From the NCBI RefSeq assembly GCF_028389875.1, contig NC_084669.1, positions 6,161,501-6,225,500 on the forward strand: a DNA stretch of 64,000 bases, read 5' to 3'. Each line of letters starts with the position of its first letter. The first letter of the stretch is position 1. This stretch comes from Rhea pennata. Lineage: Eukaryota; Chordata; Aves; Rheiformes; Rheidae. Position numbers and translations under genes: made by a program. This document shows positions 36,580 to 49,918 of the stretch, piece after piece. The notes beneath the pieces are model-generated. The model searched no databases, was not told where the DNA came from, and saw nothing but the letters and a program-made list of their open reading frames with translations.

Positions 36580-39500
36580 AGAATTTAATTGCTATGCACA
36601 TGATTATGAGAAAGCCAGCATGCTTTAGAACAGAGGCTTGTTCATTTCCTTGTGATCAGCTAAAGAGAAATAGTTCTTACCTCAAACCATTTTATTTTCT
36701 AGAGATGCAACAGCACAGTCACTTAAGCTTTACAAGTGCAGAGCATGCAATTACACGTCACCACTAATTTACAAGAAATTTAGGTCCCAAGAGTCTCAAC
36801 TATCTTAACATACACATGAAAGAGGTGGAAGCAATACTTCAGACAAAACAGTAATAGAGAAAGGTGGGTTCAGAAAGGCTTTAAGTACTATTCCAGTTAC
36901 ACCAGGGTAAGCAGCTTTGGTTTGTCATGTCCCAAGCCCATTTACGTTAAAGCTGCATTTCAGAGCACAGACCTCTTCCTCCTCAGAGACTGACAGACAG
37001 CTCTCTGATCTGCTCCACTTCCACCATAAGTAGGAATATAACATTAAGCAGTAGACAACACCCATCCCAGTGATACTGTTCATACCGTAATAAAGCAGTT
37101 TTGTCAGCATTAGATACACTTTCACCTCTCCACTCTTTCCCACCCTTAAACAAGTCAAGGCATTGTAGCAAATATCAGAAAATATTCATTCTCTTTTGGA
37201 TCTACCACAACCTATTGTCTTGCCTGCCCTGTATATATCACTATTGCAGAATCTCAGGATCTGCAATATCCTTCAGTTCATTTTAATTTCTAATGTAGGC
37301 ACAAATACAACAGAACAACATAGACTTAAGTGAGCCTTTGCAACAGCACCAGGCTGCAGAGACGGATCTCAGTTTGACTGCTTTATGCATGAGTGTCTGG
37401 TGTGCAATCTCCATGCCTTTTAAATAGCCACATTCAACTGCACCAAGTGAAGAACACAGAAAACAGCTATTTAAAAGCTTTAGCAAAAGGGACATCAACT
37501 ACAAGTCAATTGTATTACAGCCCTCTCCTCTCTCCCTATAACCACATTATAAAGTTAGCCTATTTTTATACACTACATACGGAGAGCATCTGCATTTTCC
37601 CTCTGCACACCTGTGCTGAGTACTATGAAAAGCTGCATTTATCTGAGCAATATGCTTTGAACTATAGGCACACCAAATTAGGAAGTCCAGTCTAAGGGTG
37701 GAGGACTCCTTAAAAATAGTGGTATTTGCTAGCCTAAGGAGCCTAGAATCCAGTTTATTTTACCAGGCACACTGCAGATATTCATAATCTGGTAAGAGTG
37801 GGCTGCTCAGCAAGGGAAGAGACAGTTTCTAGCTGACACAGACCAAGTTATATGACTTTCCAGGAGTGACTATAGAGCCCCAGAATCCTGCATACAATAG
37901 TAAATATCTGTGCCTTATTTTCTCTTTGTGCAAATTGCAACTTGCTATAAAAGAGCAATTATGTTCACCTGAGTGTTGCAAGACTTAATGAATGTTGTAA
38001 AGCAGAGCTTAAGATGAAAGGTCTCTTTGTTACAAGAAGTGCTAGTGAACAGGAGAACCAGGATGAAAACAAATCACCGAACAGTAACCCTAGCAGGTAA
38101 TGAGCCCTTCAGGGAGGCTATAAGGGCATCACAATTAAAGGAATTCATCAGCCTTCTGTCCCACACCACTTTTTTGTTTTAATGTAAAGCATAAGAAATA
38201 CCAAGAAAAGGATAGAAAACAAGAAACAACTCTGATAAACATTCCCTTTCAAGCCCCATCAACCCTGGAAAAGCCAACAATATTTCTCATAGATCAAGTT
38301 ACTCTTCAAATCATCCAATACCTCAACCAACTACTCAGAATCCAGGTGAAATGGCACAGCTGTGGGCAACCACCTAACATTTCTGTACTTTTAATAGACA
38401 AATGGGTGGTATCCATCACAGTAATCTTCCCAGGGCCACCTGCACCTTCCCACACAGTGCAGAGAAGAAAAGTTGTGCACACCCAAACACACCTTACATA
38501 AAGGTGGGAACTCATATCCATGTCTTAAGGGTAACACAACATAAATTAGTAGAACAAATGGAAGTAAAGGAAGAGGCTAGCAGGGCTGCTGGCTTTATAA
38601 GAAGCATATCATTGCTATACCAGACCTCCCTTGCAGTTACTCTCACAAGACAATTGCCCCCATAACTTCTACATTAGCTGCAACGCCACACAGCCAATGC
38701 ATGCAATGTTAGGCCAGTCAGCAGGCTGAAGTGGGAATTAGCCACTCTTCCTAGTTTACTGCCTCAGCTGTGAGCAGAGAATTCATTTTGTATGTAGCTT
38801 TATTGTTGCTTTTTTCATTTCTCAGAGCCTTCAGAAAGGAAAGCCTTATTGGGAGCCTACATTTTCTAATACAACACAGTTCAGGAGCAGGGGAGAAAAG
38901 CATAAAGAGACAATACGTAGAACAACAAACCAAGATCTATGGAGGATTAAACAATACTTACAGCTCAACTTGAGGTTTTTTCACAACCATCTTTGCCCTC
39001 AAGAAAGAATCCAACAGTTGTCCAACATCTATAACAGCAAAATTTTTCCTTCTTTCCTAAAATATTAACAGCCTTAACCATAAAATATATCCACATAGCT
39101 TATTTTATGGACTCTAAAGCTGAAATACAGCTGTGCAGCCTAACCTCTACACTACCCATCAAAGCACACTCAGCAGTTTCCCCAAGACCCACCACTAGCA
39201 GCCATATAAACGAGCTGAACAAGAAACAGAAGCACACAGCCTCATCATCTCTCTGCTGGTAGGGCAGCAAGCACCACACCAAAACATGGACGAAGCTTCA
39301 GAAATTGCCTTATTTCCGTAATAAACAAACTTATTCACAAGAATGATACTAACCTCCTTCAAACCAGACAACAAATCCCCCTGGTTCTCCTAGGGCACCA
39401 AGCTGACACCAGCTTCCTGAAAGACTTTTATATCAGCTGCTGGGAATCAAGGCTAATTAGCGATTTTTCACCTTTCCAGCAAGTCCAGCTGCCCCTCTGT

Positions 39501-42470
39501 GTTCTCAAAGGGCCCATATATCTTATTATGGCATACAAGGTAAATACCACAGAGCCCAGTTTGAATGGGAAGTGCTTTCACCTTCAGATACTATTTACTG
39601 TTTGTATTACTCTGATTTGGCTTTTTTCTTCTGGATAAAAAGCTCTTCTTATATTTGCTCCCTTATATTTACCAAATCCATATGTTTGAATCAATTTTGT
39701 TGAAGTTACTCTGACTATTTACAATCGCTCATAACGCTACTCACTTTTAGACTGGGGTGGAAACTGCTGGACTCTTACCTAAGCTATTAAGTAGCAAATG
39801 AAGAATGACTATACTACACCTAGGCAGCAGTAGCAATAGTTTCATGAAATTCTAGCAGTGTTCTTTATTTTTATCAATAAACAGTGCATGGCTAAGCTGA
39901 TTTCATGGCTGTACTGTGTCAAAATTATCTTCTCTAAATTGCCAAATAGAGAACACTGACCTGCGTACAAGTGGATTTCCTTTCCTTCCCCCTCCACAAT
40001 CTCTAATGATTCCCTGCTTTGCCATCATCAAACACTGTCATCAAATGTTGGAACAATTTTAAAAAGTTAGGAAAAAAAGATTGCAGCTTGTTAGCTTTTA
40101 ATATCCTCACACTCCTTCGGGACTGAATGAATCTATTTATTTCCATATTTCCACAATCTCATTTGGGCTCCCTAAACTTATATATCACAGTTTTTCTTAG
40201 CAGATATCAACCCTAACTCTGATAAAAAGCTTTGATATATATGTTCTAGTTCATACTGACTCTTAAAGCTTTTCTAACCTTTTACGACAATATTAACAAA
40301 TCTTTTCTTTTTTCTTTTTACAATTTTCATTCTGAAACTGATATTTTAGAGCTTATTTTACTGAATTTTTTATTTGCTGTTTCCACATTTTGTTCCTTAA
40401 ATATTTACCCTGACTGCTTTTTGTATGTTGGTTAAAAAATAAAGAAGAAATAAAACCAGCATTAAAGTCTTAAGCATTTGTTTAGAAATGAAATGAGTGC
40501 TTTAAGATGTATCTAAGGGAGAAAACCAAGATTTAGACTTCTAGTTAATGCAGACTGCTTCCCACTGCGCTTGCAAAAACAGCCATGCTTTCACATCTAT
40601 TTCAAATTTTTCTAATGTATTAAACTCAGTATTTGTTTATTCTCTTCCTCTGTACCTCCCAGTCACGATTCTTGTGAAAGTACTTTCAGAAATGTTCTAC
40701 TGGGATGATATTGTTCAATCCCACTTGCTCCTGGACATCTAGAGTCTATTTTTGAAACAGTAGGGAGACAAAAACAAAGGTCAAATCAATGTCCACTGGA
40801 GCTAACTTGCTTATTGCTGGAAATTATTACTAAGTGGCGTATGTATAAAACCTTGCTCTGTTCTTTCTTAAATTCGAACCTACGACAATTCATGGGATGA
40901 ACATCTTCAAATGACCTAGTACGTCCTGCTGGGAGAAGGGAATGTGACATGATCCTGCTATATCCCATCCCTGGGACCTGGTACTTAGCATCTACTATGA
41001 GACATGAAGGAGGACTTGAAACCTGTAATAGTTGCAGTGAGTAGTTAGGGTCACCAAGGAATAAATCTAGCTCTATGATCACTTTGTTATCTCAATTTTC
41101 ACTCCATGTTTGACTAATTATCATATTGAGTATCTAGTCAGCTTCCCATGGATATTTTTTCTTAATCTACCTTCACTATATCAGTAAATACATCATATAT
41201 CTTACATACAGTGTCTTTTTCTCATATTACCTGCTTATTTGTATATAGCCATACACACCTTACATGAAATGATTGCTTTGGTCTGCATGAGATGGATGAG
41301 GATGAACTCCCTAATGAATTATTGCTGGTGAATATCCAGAAGAGGGTTGTTCTTGTGCAGAGAAGTCTCCATGATTCATAGGTCTCAAATATGCAGGCTG
41401 TGTTAACAGCTTTAAAGAGACACAAGGTTTCCCCAACAGAGAGAATCAAATCTGAAACCCAGAGCATTCCACTTGTACTTCAGCAACTGACTCATTTTAG
41501 ATGCAAACCACTTTTCATTTGACAGATTATATATGTGAGCAGGCGCTAATGATCATCACAGGATAAGTGATGCATAAGTCTGCACTTGCTGTCCAAATCC
41601 CAATTTTAAGCCAGTAGCTTCAGTCAGAGCACCGGGTGGATAGATGCTGTAAATCTGCACAGCTGCAGTGGAGTCTATACAGCAAACTTGAAGCAGCTAA
41701 AAGGTTTGGCCAATTAGTCTTTAAATAAGATTTCGTGGAGTGGAAAGAGTTGGGTGATATATTAATTTGAGGTAGTTTTGATCTGTATGTACACACACTG
41801 CTGAGAGGAAAAAGGATGGGTGGAATAGAACTAATAAAAAGGAAAATACTAAGCTGAAGAATGGAAAAGGAAACAAGTGTATAAGTGGTTTTTAATGGAA
41901 CAAGATCTATCACACAGAGTTGAAAAGTCAAACTGTGAAAAGCTAATTAGTGCACCGAGTATGAAAAGAACAAAAACTAAATACAGGGAAGATCATCTGA
42001 GATGAAATACAGGTGCTCCCAGCATGCAGACATGAAGGAATTTAAGTTACATATATAAGAAAATATTTTTTAAAAAGACATGAAGTGCAGTGAAAATTCA
42101 GTGAAAACAAGCCTGTAACCTGTACCAAAAGGGGAGAGTTCCAGAATATAAAAAGTATAAACATTGAATTTATGAGTGCTTATTCTGTCCTTAGAGGAGT
42201 ACCTGCTAGCACTTATTCAAAGAAGATCAAATGGAGAGGTCTTTTGCTCTCCTGTCCTACAACTGGATAAAGAAAACTACCAGGCAGTATAGGATGTTTT
42301 CAAAATGTTACGACTGAAAACAAAATGTCTTCTGAGCTCCTATCAATAACTTACACAAATGGGCTTAAAACCTCTGTAAAGCAGGAGAAAATAGGCTGGC
42401 AAAATATTTACATACAATTCAACAACCTTGAATTAGGCAATACAGGTATTTCCTGCAGGCTAACCGAAAG
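36580..42470. other. AT-rich DNA without a recognisable gene
   Basis: Only short chance frames, for example 98 to 103 codons on the minus strand at 40786-41082 and 41620-41931, with no recognisable translation or paired splice sites. Probably intron or intergenic sequence. Confidence 0.65.
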
Positions 42471-42479
42471 CAGATTTGT

Positions 42480-42600
42480 AATTAGGAACAGCTCTGCCCT
42501 GGGAGCTGTGTCAGCGACAGCTGCCGGTACGACGCTGCTTCGAACGGGAAGGCAAGCTCTGATCTCTGCAGCCAGCGTGACATACGGTTGCTAGCTAGAT
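42480..42600. promoter_or_regulatory. dense local CpG cluster
   Basis: Eight CpG dinucleotides occur within about 90 bases (42514-42587), including GCCGGTACGACGCTGCTTCG. The flanks have almost none. Both strands are open across it (89 codons plus, 66 codons minus), which follows from the higher GC content. It could be an unmethylated regulatory element, a small exon or a young insertion. No motif identifies it. Confidence 0.3.
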
Positions 42601-43309
42601 TTGTCAGTATGTTAGGCAATCCTGGCGTAAGAGCCTTCTGGGGAAGAGTCATGAAAGATCTCTGAATTGACAAAGCAGACAAAAAAGCTTGTGCATGAAT
42701 CTGTAATTAGTATTTAAGCTTACCTATTACTCCATCTGCTGAAATCTTAGTGGAACAATTAGGAGAATCGTTGGAGTAATCAGACTGGTGAAGATTGTAG
42801 AAAACAAATAAGCTTCCATAGACACCTTTTCCTTGATACTGATGTGTTTTACTTCAATGGTTCACAAGAAAAATTCTTGTAGTATGTGTCAGTAATTTAT
42901 TTTTCTAACCTTGGGGAAATTACTTCTGTGTTTGAACAGTCTAGAGCTGCAATCTGAAATTAGTGTATTTAATATCTGAGGTGTAAATATTGAAAAGGGA
43001 AATTATATTAGAATGTTGAATCCTATCTTACTGTACTTGATTTCATCCTTCAACCTTTTTCCCACATTTAAAAAATAAGTCATTTAACAGGAGTTCTTTA
43101 CATTTCTTGAAGTAGTCAGTACTCAAGCTAATGTATAGTCAACATCCAGAATTCTTATCGAGCTTAAGTTCATTTTTTAATTTGACCCCTATGTCACAAT
43201 GCTCTGCAGTGTATGTGGAAAAGAAGTTCTCTTTCCTCTGGATGAAATTTGTTCTCTCAAATAATAAAACATTTAAAGTTAGAAGCTAATTTTACACAGT
43301 TTGTTCAAA

Positions 43310-43315
<6 letters not shown>

Positions 43316-43340
<25 letters not shown>
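43316..43340. repeat. poly-A run (25)
   Basis: Twenty-five consecutive A residues followed by GCGC. A simple repeat. Confidence 0.9.
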
Positions 43341-44610
43341 GCGCTTCTCAGTCTTTGGGATCTTTTCTTTTTGAGTGCTTAACCTGATGGGTGTAAGCAA
43401 CTGCTGAAGCTATTAAATGAAGATTGGTTTATCTGGTTAAAATGTGCTATACACAGCATCTTCCTTCTAAGACACTACTCTAAAATCTCAATTTGCAATA
43501 TTACAATTCATGAATTTTCTATAATTTTTATACTGGAAATAAAAATTTTGGAAGTGAAAGTTATCCTCAAACTTCCAGCTTAAACTCTGTAATGTAAAAT
43601 AAAAACAGCTTTAGCATTGCTTGTAGTTACAGGACAACTTATGTAAATAACTAGAACCAAATATAGAAACAACTTCTTCTATCAAAGCTACCAGTTCTAC
43701 TAAAGATAGAATACTTTCCATGACAAGAAGCCCACCAACAGTTTTCTATGCTACTAGGCAACACTTACAAAATCAGATGACAAGACTATTCTCATTTGTA
43801 ACAGTAAAGAATTAAATGACAACCACTAGCAGAAAATAAATTTGTATTTTGTGCCAGTGAAGCTGAAACAGCAGCAGTTTACTGAGTCATCGATAGCATA
43901 ATTTTCATGAGGTTTTCTGTCATTTTGAAATAGAATCAGAAGTTAGTCTGAGGCATAGCATTGCTCATTCTGCTGCATGCAGTATGTGCATTTATTCAGC
44001 TACTAACCTTTTTCAAACAAAAACAGAGCCTCTAAATGTTGCTAAATCCCGGGAACACTTTGCTCTGTGATTAGTGATCTCCAAAATATTAACATGATAG
44101 TGTCTATCTGCGAACTAATAAATGTTTAACACACATAGTATAGCAATCTCTTCCTCATTTTTCATTTCTGTTACCAGTAGCTTAATTATTTCATTGTGAT
44201 GTAGTTCCCCATGAAAATCATCATTATGGCAGTGGTCCTATGTCGCTTACTGTACAACTATTTATAAAGCTAGAATGCATGTTATTTTATAAAATGAACA
44301 CAAAAACAAACTACTGGTAATTGAATATTTCCCTGAATTCCTACTATCATCTGTGTCACTTGTGGATACTTTGAGTATTTTGATTTTGCAGCCTCTTCAA
44401 TGCTCCTTTGAAGCTGTTGGCTAACTTAAGCAGGGGTTAAGTTCTTTCCTAATTGCCTTTTAAATTATTCAGTGTATACAAATGATGTATTTCAAAATTT
44501 CCTATCATTCTGTGACTGGTTCTTTAACCCATTAAACCTATTATAATTCTTTAACCTATTAAAACCCAATGATACTAATAAACATACTGTTGAGATCTGT
44601 GTTAATTTTC

Positions 44611-44746
44611 AAAAAAAATATGTATATATGGGCATAAGCACACATGCACACATATACACGTGTGTGTGTATATATATATATGTATACACACGTACACATA
44701 CATGCATATATACATATACATATACATATATATATATATATATGCA
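44611..44746. repeat. compound AT/AC/ACAT microsatellite
   Basis: About 135 bases of alternating purine-pyrimidine repeats (ATGTAT, ACACAT, GTGTGT, ATATAT, ACATAT). They give open frames on both strands that are purely repeat-derived (Ile/Tyr/Cys/Met/Thr/His). Alternating purine-pyrimidine runs can adopt Z-DNA or hairpin structures. Confidence 0.95.
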
Positions 44747-46191
44747 GTATCTCCATACCTGTAAATGTTTTGGGATGCTAGAGAATATCTCTCCTCTTGG
44801 AAGTCTATTTTGCTGGCTGAATTTTCAAAGAGCACATTTTTTTCTAGACTCAATATTAAACTCACTATATTTTACAGAGCAAACAAAAATCCTACCAGAT
44901 GGCTAGCCAGGGCTGTTACAGACTGTCATAACTTTCCACACCCACCTATCCCTCTAGATTAGGAAACGTGACTGAAGAGCTGGTTTGCCTCATAAACCTT
45001 TTCACTGCAGCGCTGCTAGTGCACAGATGATGTCTTGCGGTTACCTTCAGCTCCCTCGGAGCACTGCTGCCACTGAGTATGGTTGCCTTACTCTGCCTTC
45101 TCCTTCCTCAGAGAAGGAAAACGTAAATTATAAAGAAGTATGCATGCTCAGAGCAAAATGATAGCTGAGAGATTAATATTCCATTTTGTGACTAAAATCT
45201 GGATAAAACAGAATGTGAAGAAAAATAAGATTCATGTCCCAAAATAGATGTGTACTCGAGTTGTTGGTATCACATTTCTGGAGCCAGCTGGAGACTCCAT
45301 CTTATCAGATTTATGACATATAGTATCTATTTATAAAGTGAATGCATAGGTAGCTGTAACCAGACGCTCAATAACTTTGGCCAATTTTCCATAAACCAGG
45401 TGTTGGCTTCTTCATTTACAGTTTCTGCCTTCCCTCTACCTACTGTTTTGCAGAGTTTTGAAACACAGCAGCATATGTACTTCTAATATGTGATAGGAAA
45501 TCTTTAGCACACAGCTGATCAAACTCAGTATGAACAGATGTGACACTCCAAGTTCTTACTAGAATCTCTCTCTCTACTCATAATTTTGTCTCCCACTCTG
45601 ATCAGTGAACAGATCTGCATTCGGTCCTTAGGGCTGGATATGTGCTGAGGTCAGCTGATTGGTGTTAAAACAGCATGTGTGCAATTATCCTAAGGAAAAG
45701 GGAAGGTGATTTGAGTTAGTTTATGTTAGTCATCAATAAAAGACATCAATTTCAAATCATCTCATATTTGCTAGGGCTATGTACCCAGACAGTTACTTCA
45801 GGTATCAACACCTTCTGACTCATCTTTGTGTCTGAGAGCTTAAGAGCTTTCTTCTGCTGCCTTCTTTGCTTATTCACATAGATCTATACATAAAACCTAA
45901 CTTCACCTTTTGCAAAGTACTCAAAATGGTATTCATTTATTTTAGCAAGCAGGGCTGAATTGTAAGTTCTGTGAATGTCACAACTGCTTTAGCTGAAATC
46001 TTGTTCCACAGAAAGTGCAAACACAGTTGAGTGCAAACAAACATCAGTTGAGCAAGGAACATCAGTTCAGTAGAGTTTTTAAAGATTAATCTGAAGGAAT
46101 ATTGTGGACCCATGAGTATTAAAAGGAGTTCAAATGCATATGATAGTTTAGTATCAACTACTTTTATTGTAAGAGTGCATAGATTTCCCAG

Positions 46192-46313
46192 GCAGGACAT
46201 GGCTTCTTGCTGCTGCTCTGGGAGAGACAGGACAGCTCCTGACAATCTCACAGCCCAAACCACCGAAACCAAGGACGACAGTGGCATGAGCCCCAGCCTG
46301 AGCACAGGAATAG
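46192..46313 (+). CDS. candidate exon, possible first coding exon, unknown protein
   Basis: The acceptor is GATTTCCCAG and the donor is ATAG|GTGAGG, close to consensus. The 122-nt segment carries one leading base, 40 codons and one trailing base. An ATG at 46199 in a good Kozak context (GACATGG) would start a 38-codon piece opening MASCCCSGRD, with three adjacent cysteines near the N-terminus. The remainder is Ser/Thr/Asp-rich and looks disordered. The trailing G joins the CT that opens the candidate exon at 57420, giving an Ala codon and an open frame. The long minus-strand frame (45937-46449) overlaps it. The pyrimidine tract is only moderate. No family recognised. Confidence 0.25.
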
Positions 46314-46394
46314 GTGAGGCTGAATTCAGAGAGAAGTCATTCACACTGGCTGTGGCAGAGATGAGGAAATAATGTGTCCTCTCTGGCTGCAGCC

Positions 46395-46451
46395 CATCTC
46401 CATCTCCATCTCCAGATGGAGGATGCATCCAGATGGATGCATGCTCCATCT
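46395..46451. repeat. (CATCTC)3 repeat with adjoining inverted repeats
   Basis: Three CATCTC units (46395-46412) are followed by a perfect 10-base palindrome GGATGCATCC (46421-46430). Next comes a hairpin with stem AGATGGA/TCCATCT and a 7-base loop (46431-46451). Confidence 0.85.
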
Positions 46452-48839
46452 ACCTGATGGTGCTGTCGTTACAAGCTTTTAATAACTGTACCAGTGCTGA
46501 GATCAAAGTTTGTACAAACTAATACATCCTTTCTTTCCTATCCTAGCTTACTGCTCTGTCCAGGGATACAGTTCTTAACCTTTTCCAATTTGCGAGAGAC
46601 AGTCTCAGAATTTGCTGAACTGGTTGCTCTCCAGTGGTGGTCAAGGAGTCTGGAGAAAATGGAATGACTAATTTGTGTCACTTCCAGTTTGCCTTCTTGC
46701 TCCTGCACTGCCATTCTGAAATTTAGCTTTTTATTGCTGGACAACAGTTACAAAACTGCCCTCAGGTTCTTTCTCCTCCTGATATTTATTTTTTTTTAAT
46801 TGGGGTAGCCAGTTTTAAACTACTGAAATTATTGTCTACTGAAGGGGCTAGTGAATGAGAAGATCCTTAACTTTTCTAAATGGATGCTTTTATTATGCAA
46901 TTCCAACAGCCCTGAAGTGACCCTGAAAACTGTTGTGGTCATATGGCAACTGTTTTCCTTAGGAGAAAGGCAAAGGCAATTGTCAGCAGAAAACTGTGCA
47001 TTTCAGAGGACTCAGAAGTGTACACAGGCAATGGATAATTAAAATAATTTCAAATATTTGTTACATATTTCTCTATATTGTAACACTTGTCCAGTTGCTG
47101 AGCTCATATAAATGGGACATTAACAACATTATGTTTGGCCTAAAACAAATTTTTACTTTAAAGAACTTTCTTCCAAAGAAAGAATAGCAATCCAAAGAAA
47201 TGCAACAGCATATTTAAATTGATATTTTTTTCTTCCTAGCCATACAAATTTAATATTGTTTAAAGATCTATAAACGTGCTATAGCAGGACATGTTACAAA
47301 TACATCCACTTACTGACAACTCCTTGATTAAGGTTACATTTTGTGACCTTTCTGTTAGCCAGTTTTTAGCCTAAATACATACCTTTTAAGGTCAGCCACA
47401 TTTTATGGCTGTTTTGGCAGGATTTGCATTCCTCAGCTAGCATCTGTAATTAGTAACTGTCAACTGCACCCAGTTTAAATTCTACAGCTGTTAAACAGTA
47501 TCAGCTTAAATTGAGACACAGATAATGACAGAAATAGATTTTTTTTTTCCAATGCCAGTTCTACAGTTAAAGTGCACTCAAATCAGTAGAAAACGAAAGA
47601 AGAAATAATCAGGTCTTCCAGTTATTGATATCAGTATTTTCAGCACTAGAGTTAAATACTTGTACAAACACTTTCAGAATCAGGATTTAAGCACCTGATT
47701 GAAAGATAATTGAAGTCAGTGTAAAAAGCTATATTCCAAACCACTGATATATCTTGAATTCATTGTGTTACAACAGGTACCTTTCATTTGTGTTTTTGAC
47801 TTTAGCTCTGACCTGTCTGGCCTCAATCATGTTCAGCAACGATGAATCATAAGCAATGAAGAACATGGCTTAACTTTCAAGTATGCTGTTTGCAGGGCTG
47901 GCATAAGGCAAAGGAAATTCTTTTTTTGTTTATGAACTGGGCAGGTTTGTTTGGGAATAGTAGAGTGATAATAAACACGCCATTTCACATCGCCACTCTT
48001 GAGTGTCTTTTCAGAATGGAATCGTATTTTATCTTGAAAGTATCTCTACCAAGTAATACATATTAAACAATGTAATTTTAATTTTTTTTATTAATTTTTA
48101 ATTATTTTTTAACTATGTGTAGCTAGCTTAGAACATGCATTGGAGTCAATAGTCTGATCTGACCTTCATCAAAGCTGTTGGATGGATTTTCATTGATGTT
48201 AATGGGGAAGAAAACATCTCTTGAAAGGCATGTGTTAAAAATTTTAAAAGTGCTTATTCATTCTTTTGGTATCAAAACGTTTCTTGCTTGCACATTCTTG
48301 TGGAACCGTAATTCTTAAGAACTGCTAGCTGAGTTTAGTGACAGGTACTGCAGAATCAATTAAAACCTTGAAGTGAGAGAAAAGTCTGTTTCCTTTCATG
48401 TTTAGAAGGTCACAAAAGTGAATTTAAAGCCTCCACAAAAGAACTGAATGGCTTCCAAGTAAGAACCTGACATAAAGTTAGTGGGTTTGATGGCAAGTGT
48501 CAAATAATTCCTGCACAGACTAGAAATATTCACTTCTGATTATTTATGAAGAAAAGTATCATAAGAATAAGGAATGACCTTTTCAAAGTTAGGCAGTGAA
48601 ATAAAATTTAATATTTTAAGCTCATCCATGTACTCAATAAGTGCAAAGTAACTTTTAGTCTGGAATTCCTAACCCCAAAAAGGAGGCCAACACAATGCTA
48701 TTTTAGCAGAAGATAAAATGAGTTGAAGAAAATGTGGCCTTCAAAGCTCTGAGGACTCTCAAAAAGATAACAACAGCTCTTAGAAACTATTTAACTTCAA
48801 AACACTTCCTGTCACACAAAACAGATTTGGTGCTACCAT

Positions 48840-49110
48840 TTCCCCGTCTTACACAACCGTGCTGTTCAGAGCTGCTGCAGCTGGAAAGCGATCCTGTCTC
48901 TGTAAACTGGCAGTGTAATATTCACAATCTTCCACTAAGAAAAAAAAGTGAAACATTACCACGGCGACAGGAGAAGCGGTAATCTGGAAGCCACACCACT
49001 TCTACAGAGGCTGCACCGAAAGAAAGGCCTGAAGAAGGCAGAACCGAGCATAGAGTTTTTCCTTCTTTCTCAGTCTTTCTTGGTGCTGTTGACTGCGCCT
49101 AGACTCCCGC
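48840..49110. promoter_or_regulatory. weak CpG cluster
   Basis: About ten CpGs in 270 bases, for example CACGGCGAC, AGCGGT and GCACCGAAAG, against a CpG-poor background. Plus-strand frames of 82 and 69 codons cover it without a recognisable product. It might be an alternative promoter or first exon, but no TATA box, initiator or strong donor ties it together. Confidence 0.2.
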
Positions 49111-49882
49111 AGAAGTTAAGCAGCTGCACTTTCAAGAAACAGGCCAGAAAGTCCTAAACTGAATGTGCATATAGAAAAAACAGAGGTGCAGTGTTATTTA
49201 CGGAAGAAGATTAAGGCTAAACTAGCTATTCTTGTGATTAAAGAAAAATCTTTTTCCAATGTAGCAATATCCAAAGAGTATGAAGTCATCAAATAGATAC
49301 CCTAGACTTGAGACCCCTCAGAGGTTGGCCTAGACCTGAGCTTTGATGAATTAGATCCATCTCTAATAATGCAAGTTGAAGGAAGATGAAGGTTTGAGTT
49401 CAAAATCTGAGCAAAACCTGGTGTTACCCACCCAGAAACCAGTGCTTGTGCTCTTTTCACTGGCATTTACAAGCAGGTGATAAAAATACCTGGAGTAAAA
49501 TCCCCTTCTTTTCTCCTGAAATAACAGCCACCTAAGCCCGAGGTTGCTGTTAGGAGCATCGTGGTAGAAAAAGGACAAACCAATAAGAAGACAGAAGAGC
49601 AAAAAAGTGATGGAAATAAGATCATAATATTTCACTGGGTGATTTAAAAGTCAAATTTAGAATTGTAAATTCTATTATTGTTCTTTCCAAATTTCATAAA
49701 AGTACATAGTCTTTATTTTGTATTTTTTTCCAGCTTCAACATTAGGTCTTTAATTCAGATTTATTCATTTTATTACTATTAAATGTACCTATTTTTTGAT
49801 ATGATGATGAGTAGATTTTTTGCTAGTTTTGGTCCATGATCTTGATAAGGAAAATGAGAGCAGGTTTGGGCTGGAGGCTTTG

Positions 49883-49886
<4 letters not shown>

Positions 49887-49913
<27 letters not shown>
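49887..49913. repeat. poly-A run (27)
   Basis: Twenty-seven consecutive A residues followed by GTAAAAA. A simple repeat. Confidence 0.9.

Positions 49914-49918
<5 letters not shown>

Larger units (their letters stand above)
42610..46180. other. AT-rich DNA without a recognisable gene
   Basis: No gene supported. Contains a 25-base A-run (43316-43340) and a long compound AT/AC microsatellite (44611-44746). Confidence 0.65.

Noticed and set aside
44559..44906. Ile/Tyr/Cys/Thr/His-rich frames on both strands
   Set aside because: Purely the translation of the AT/AC microsatellite.
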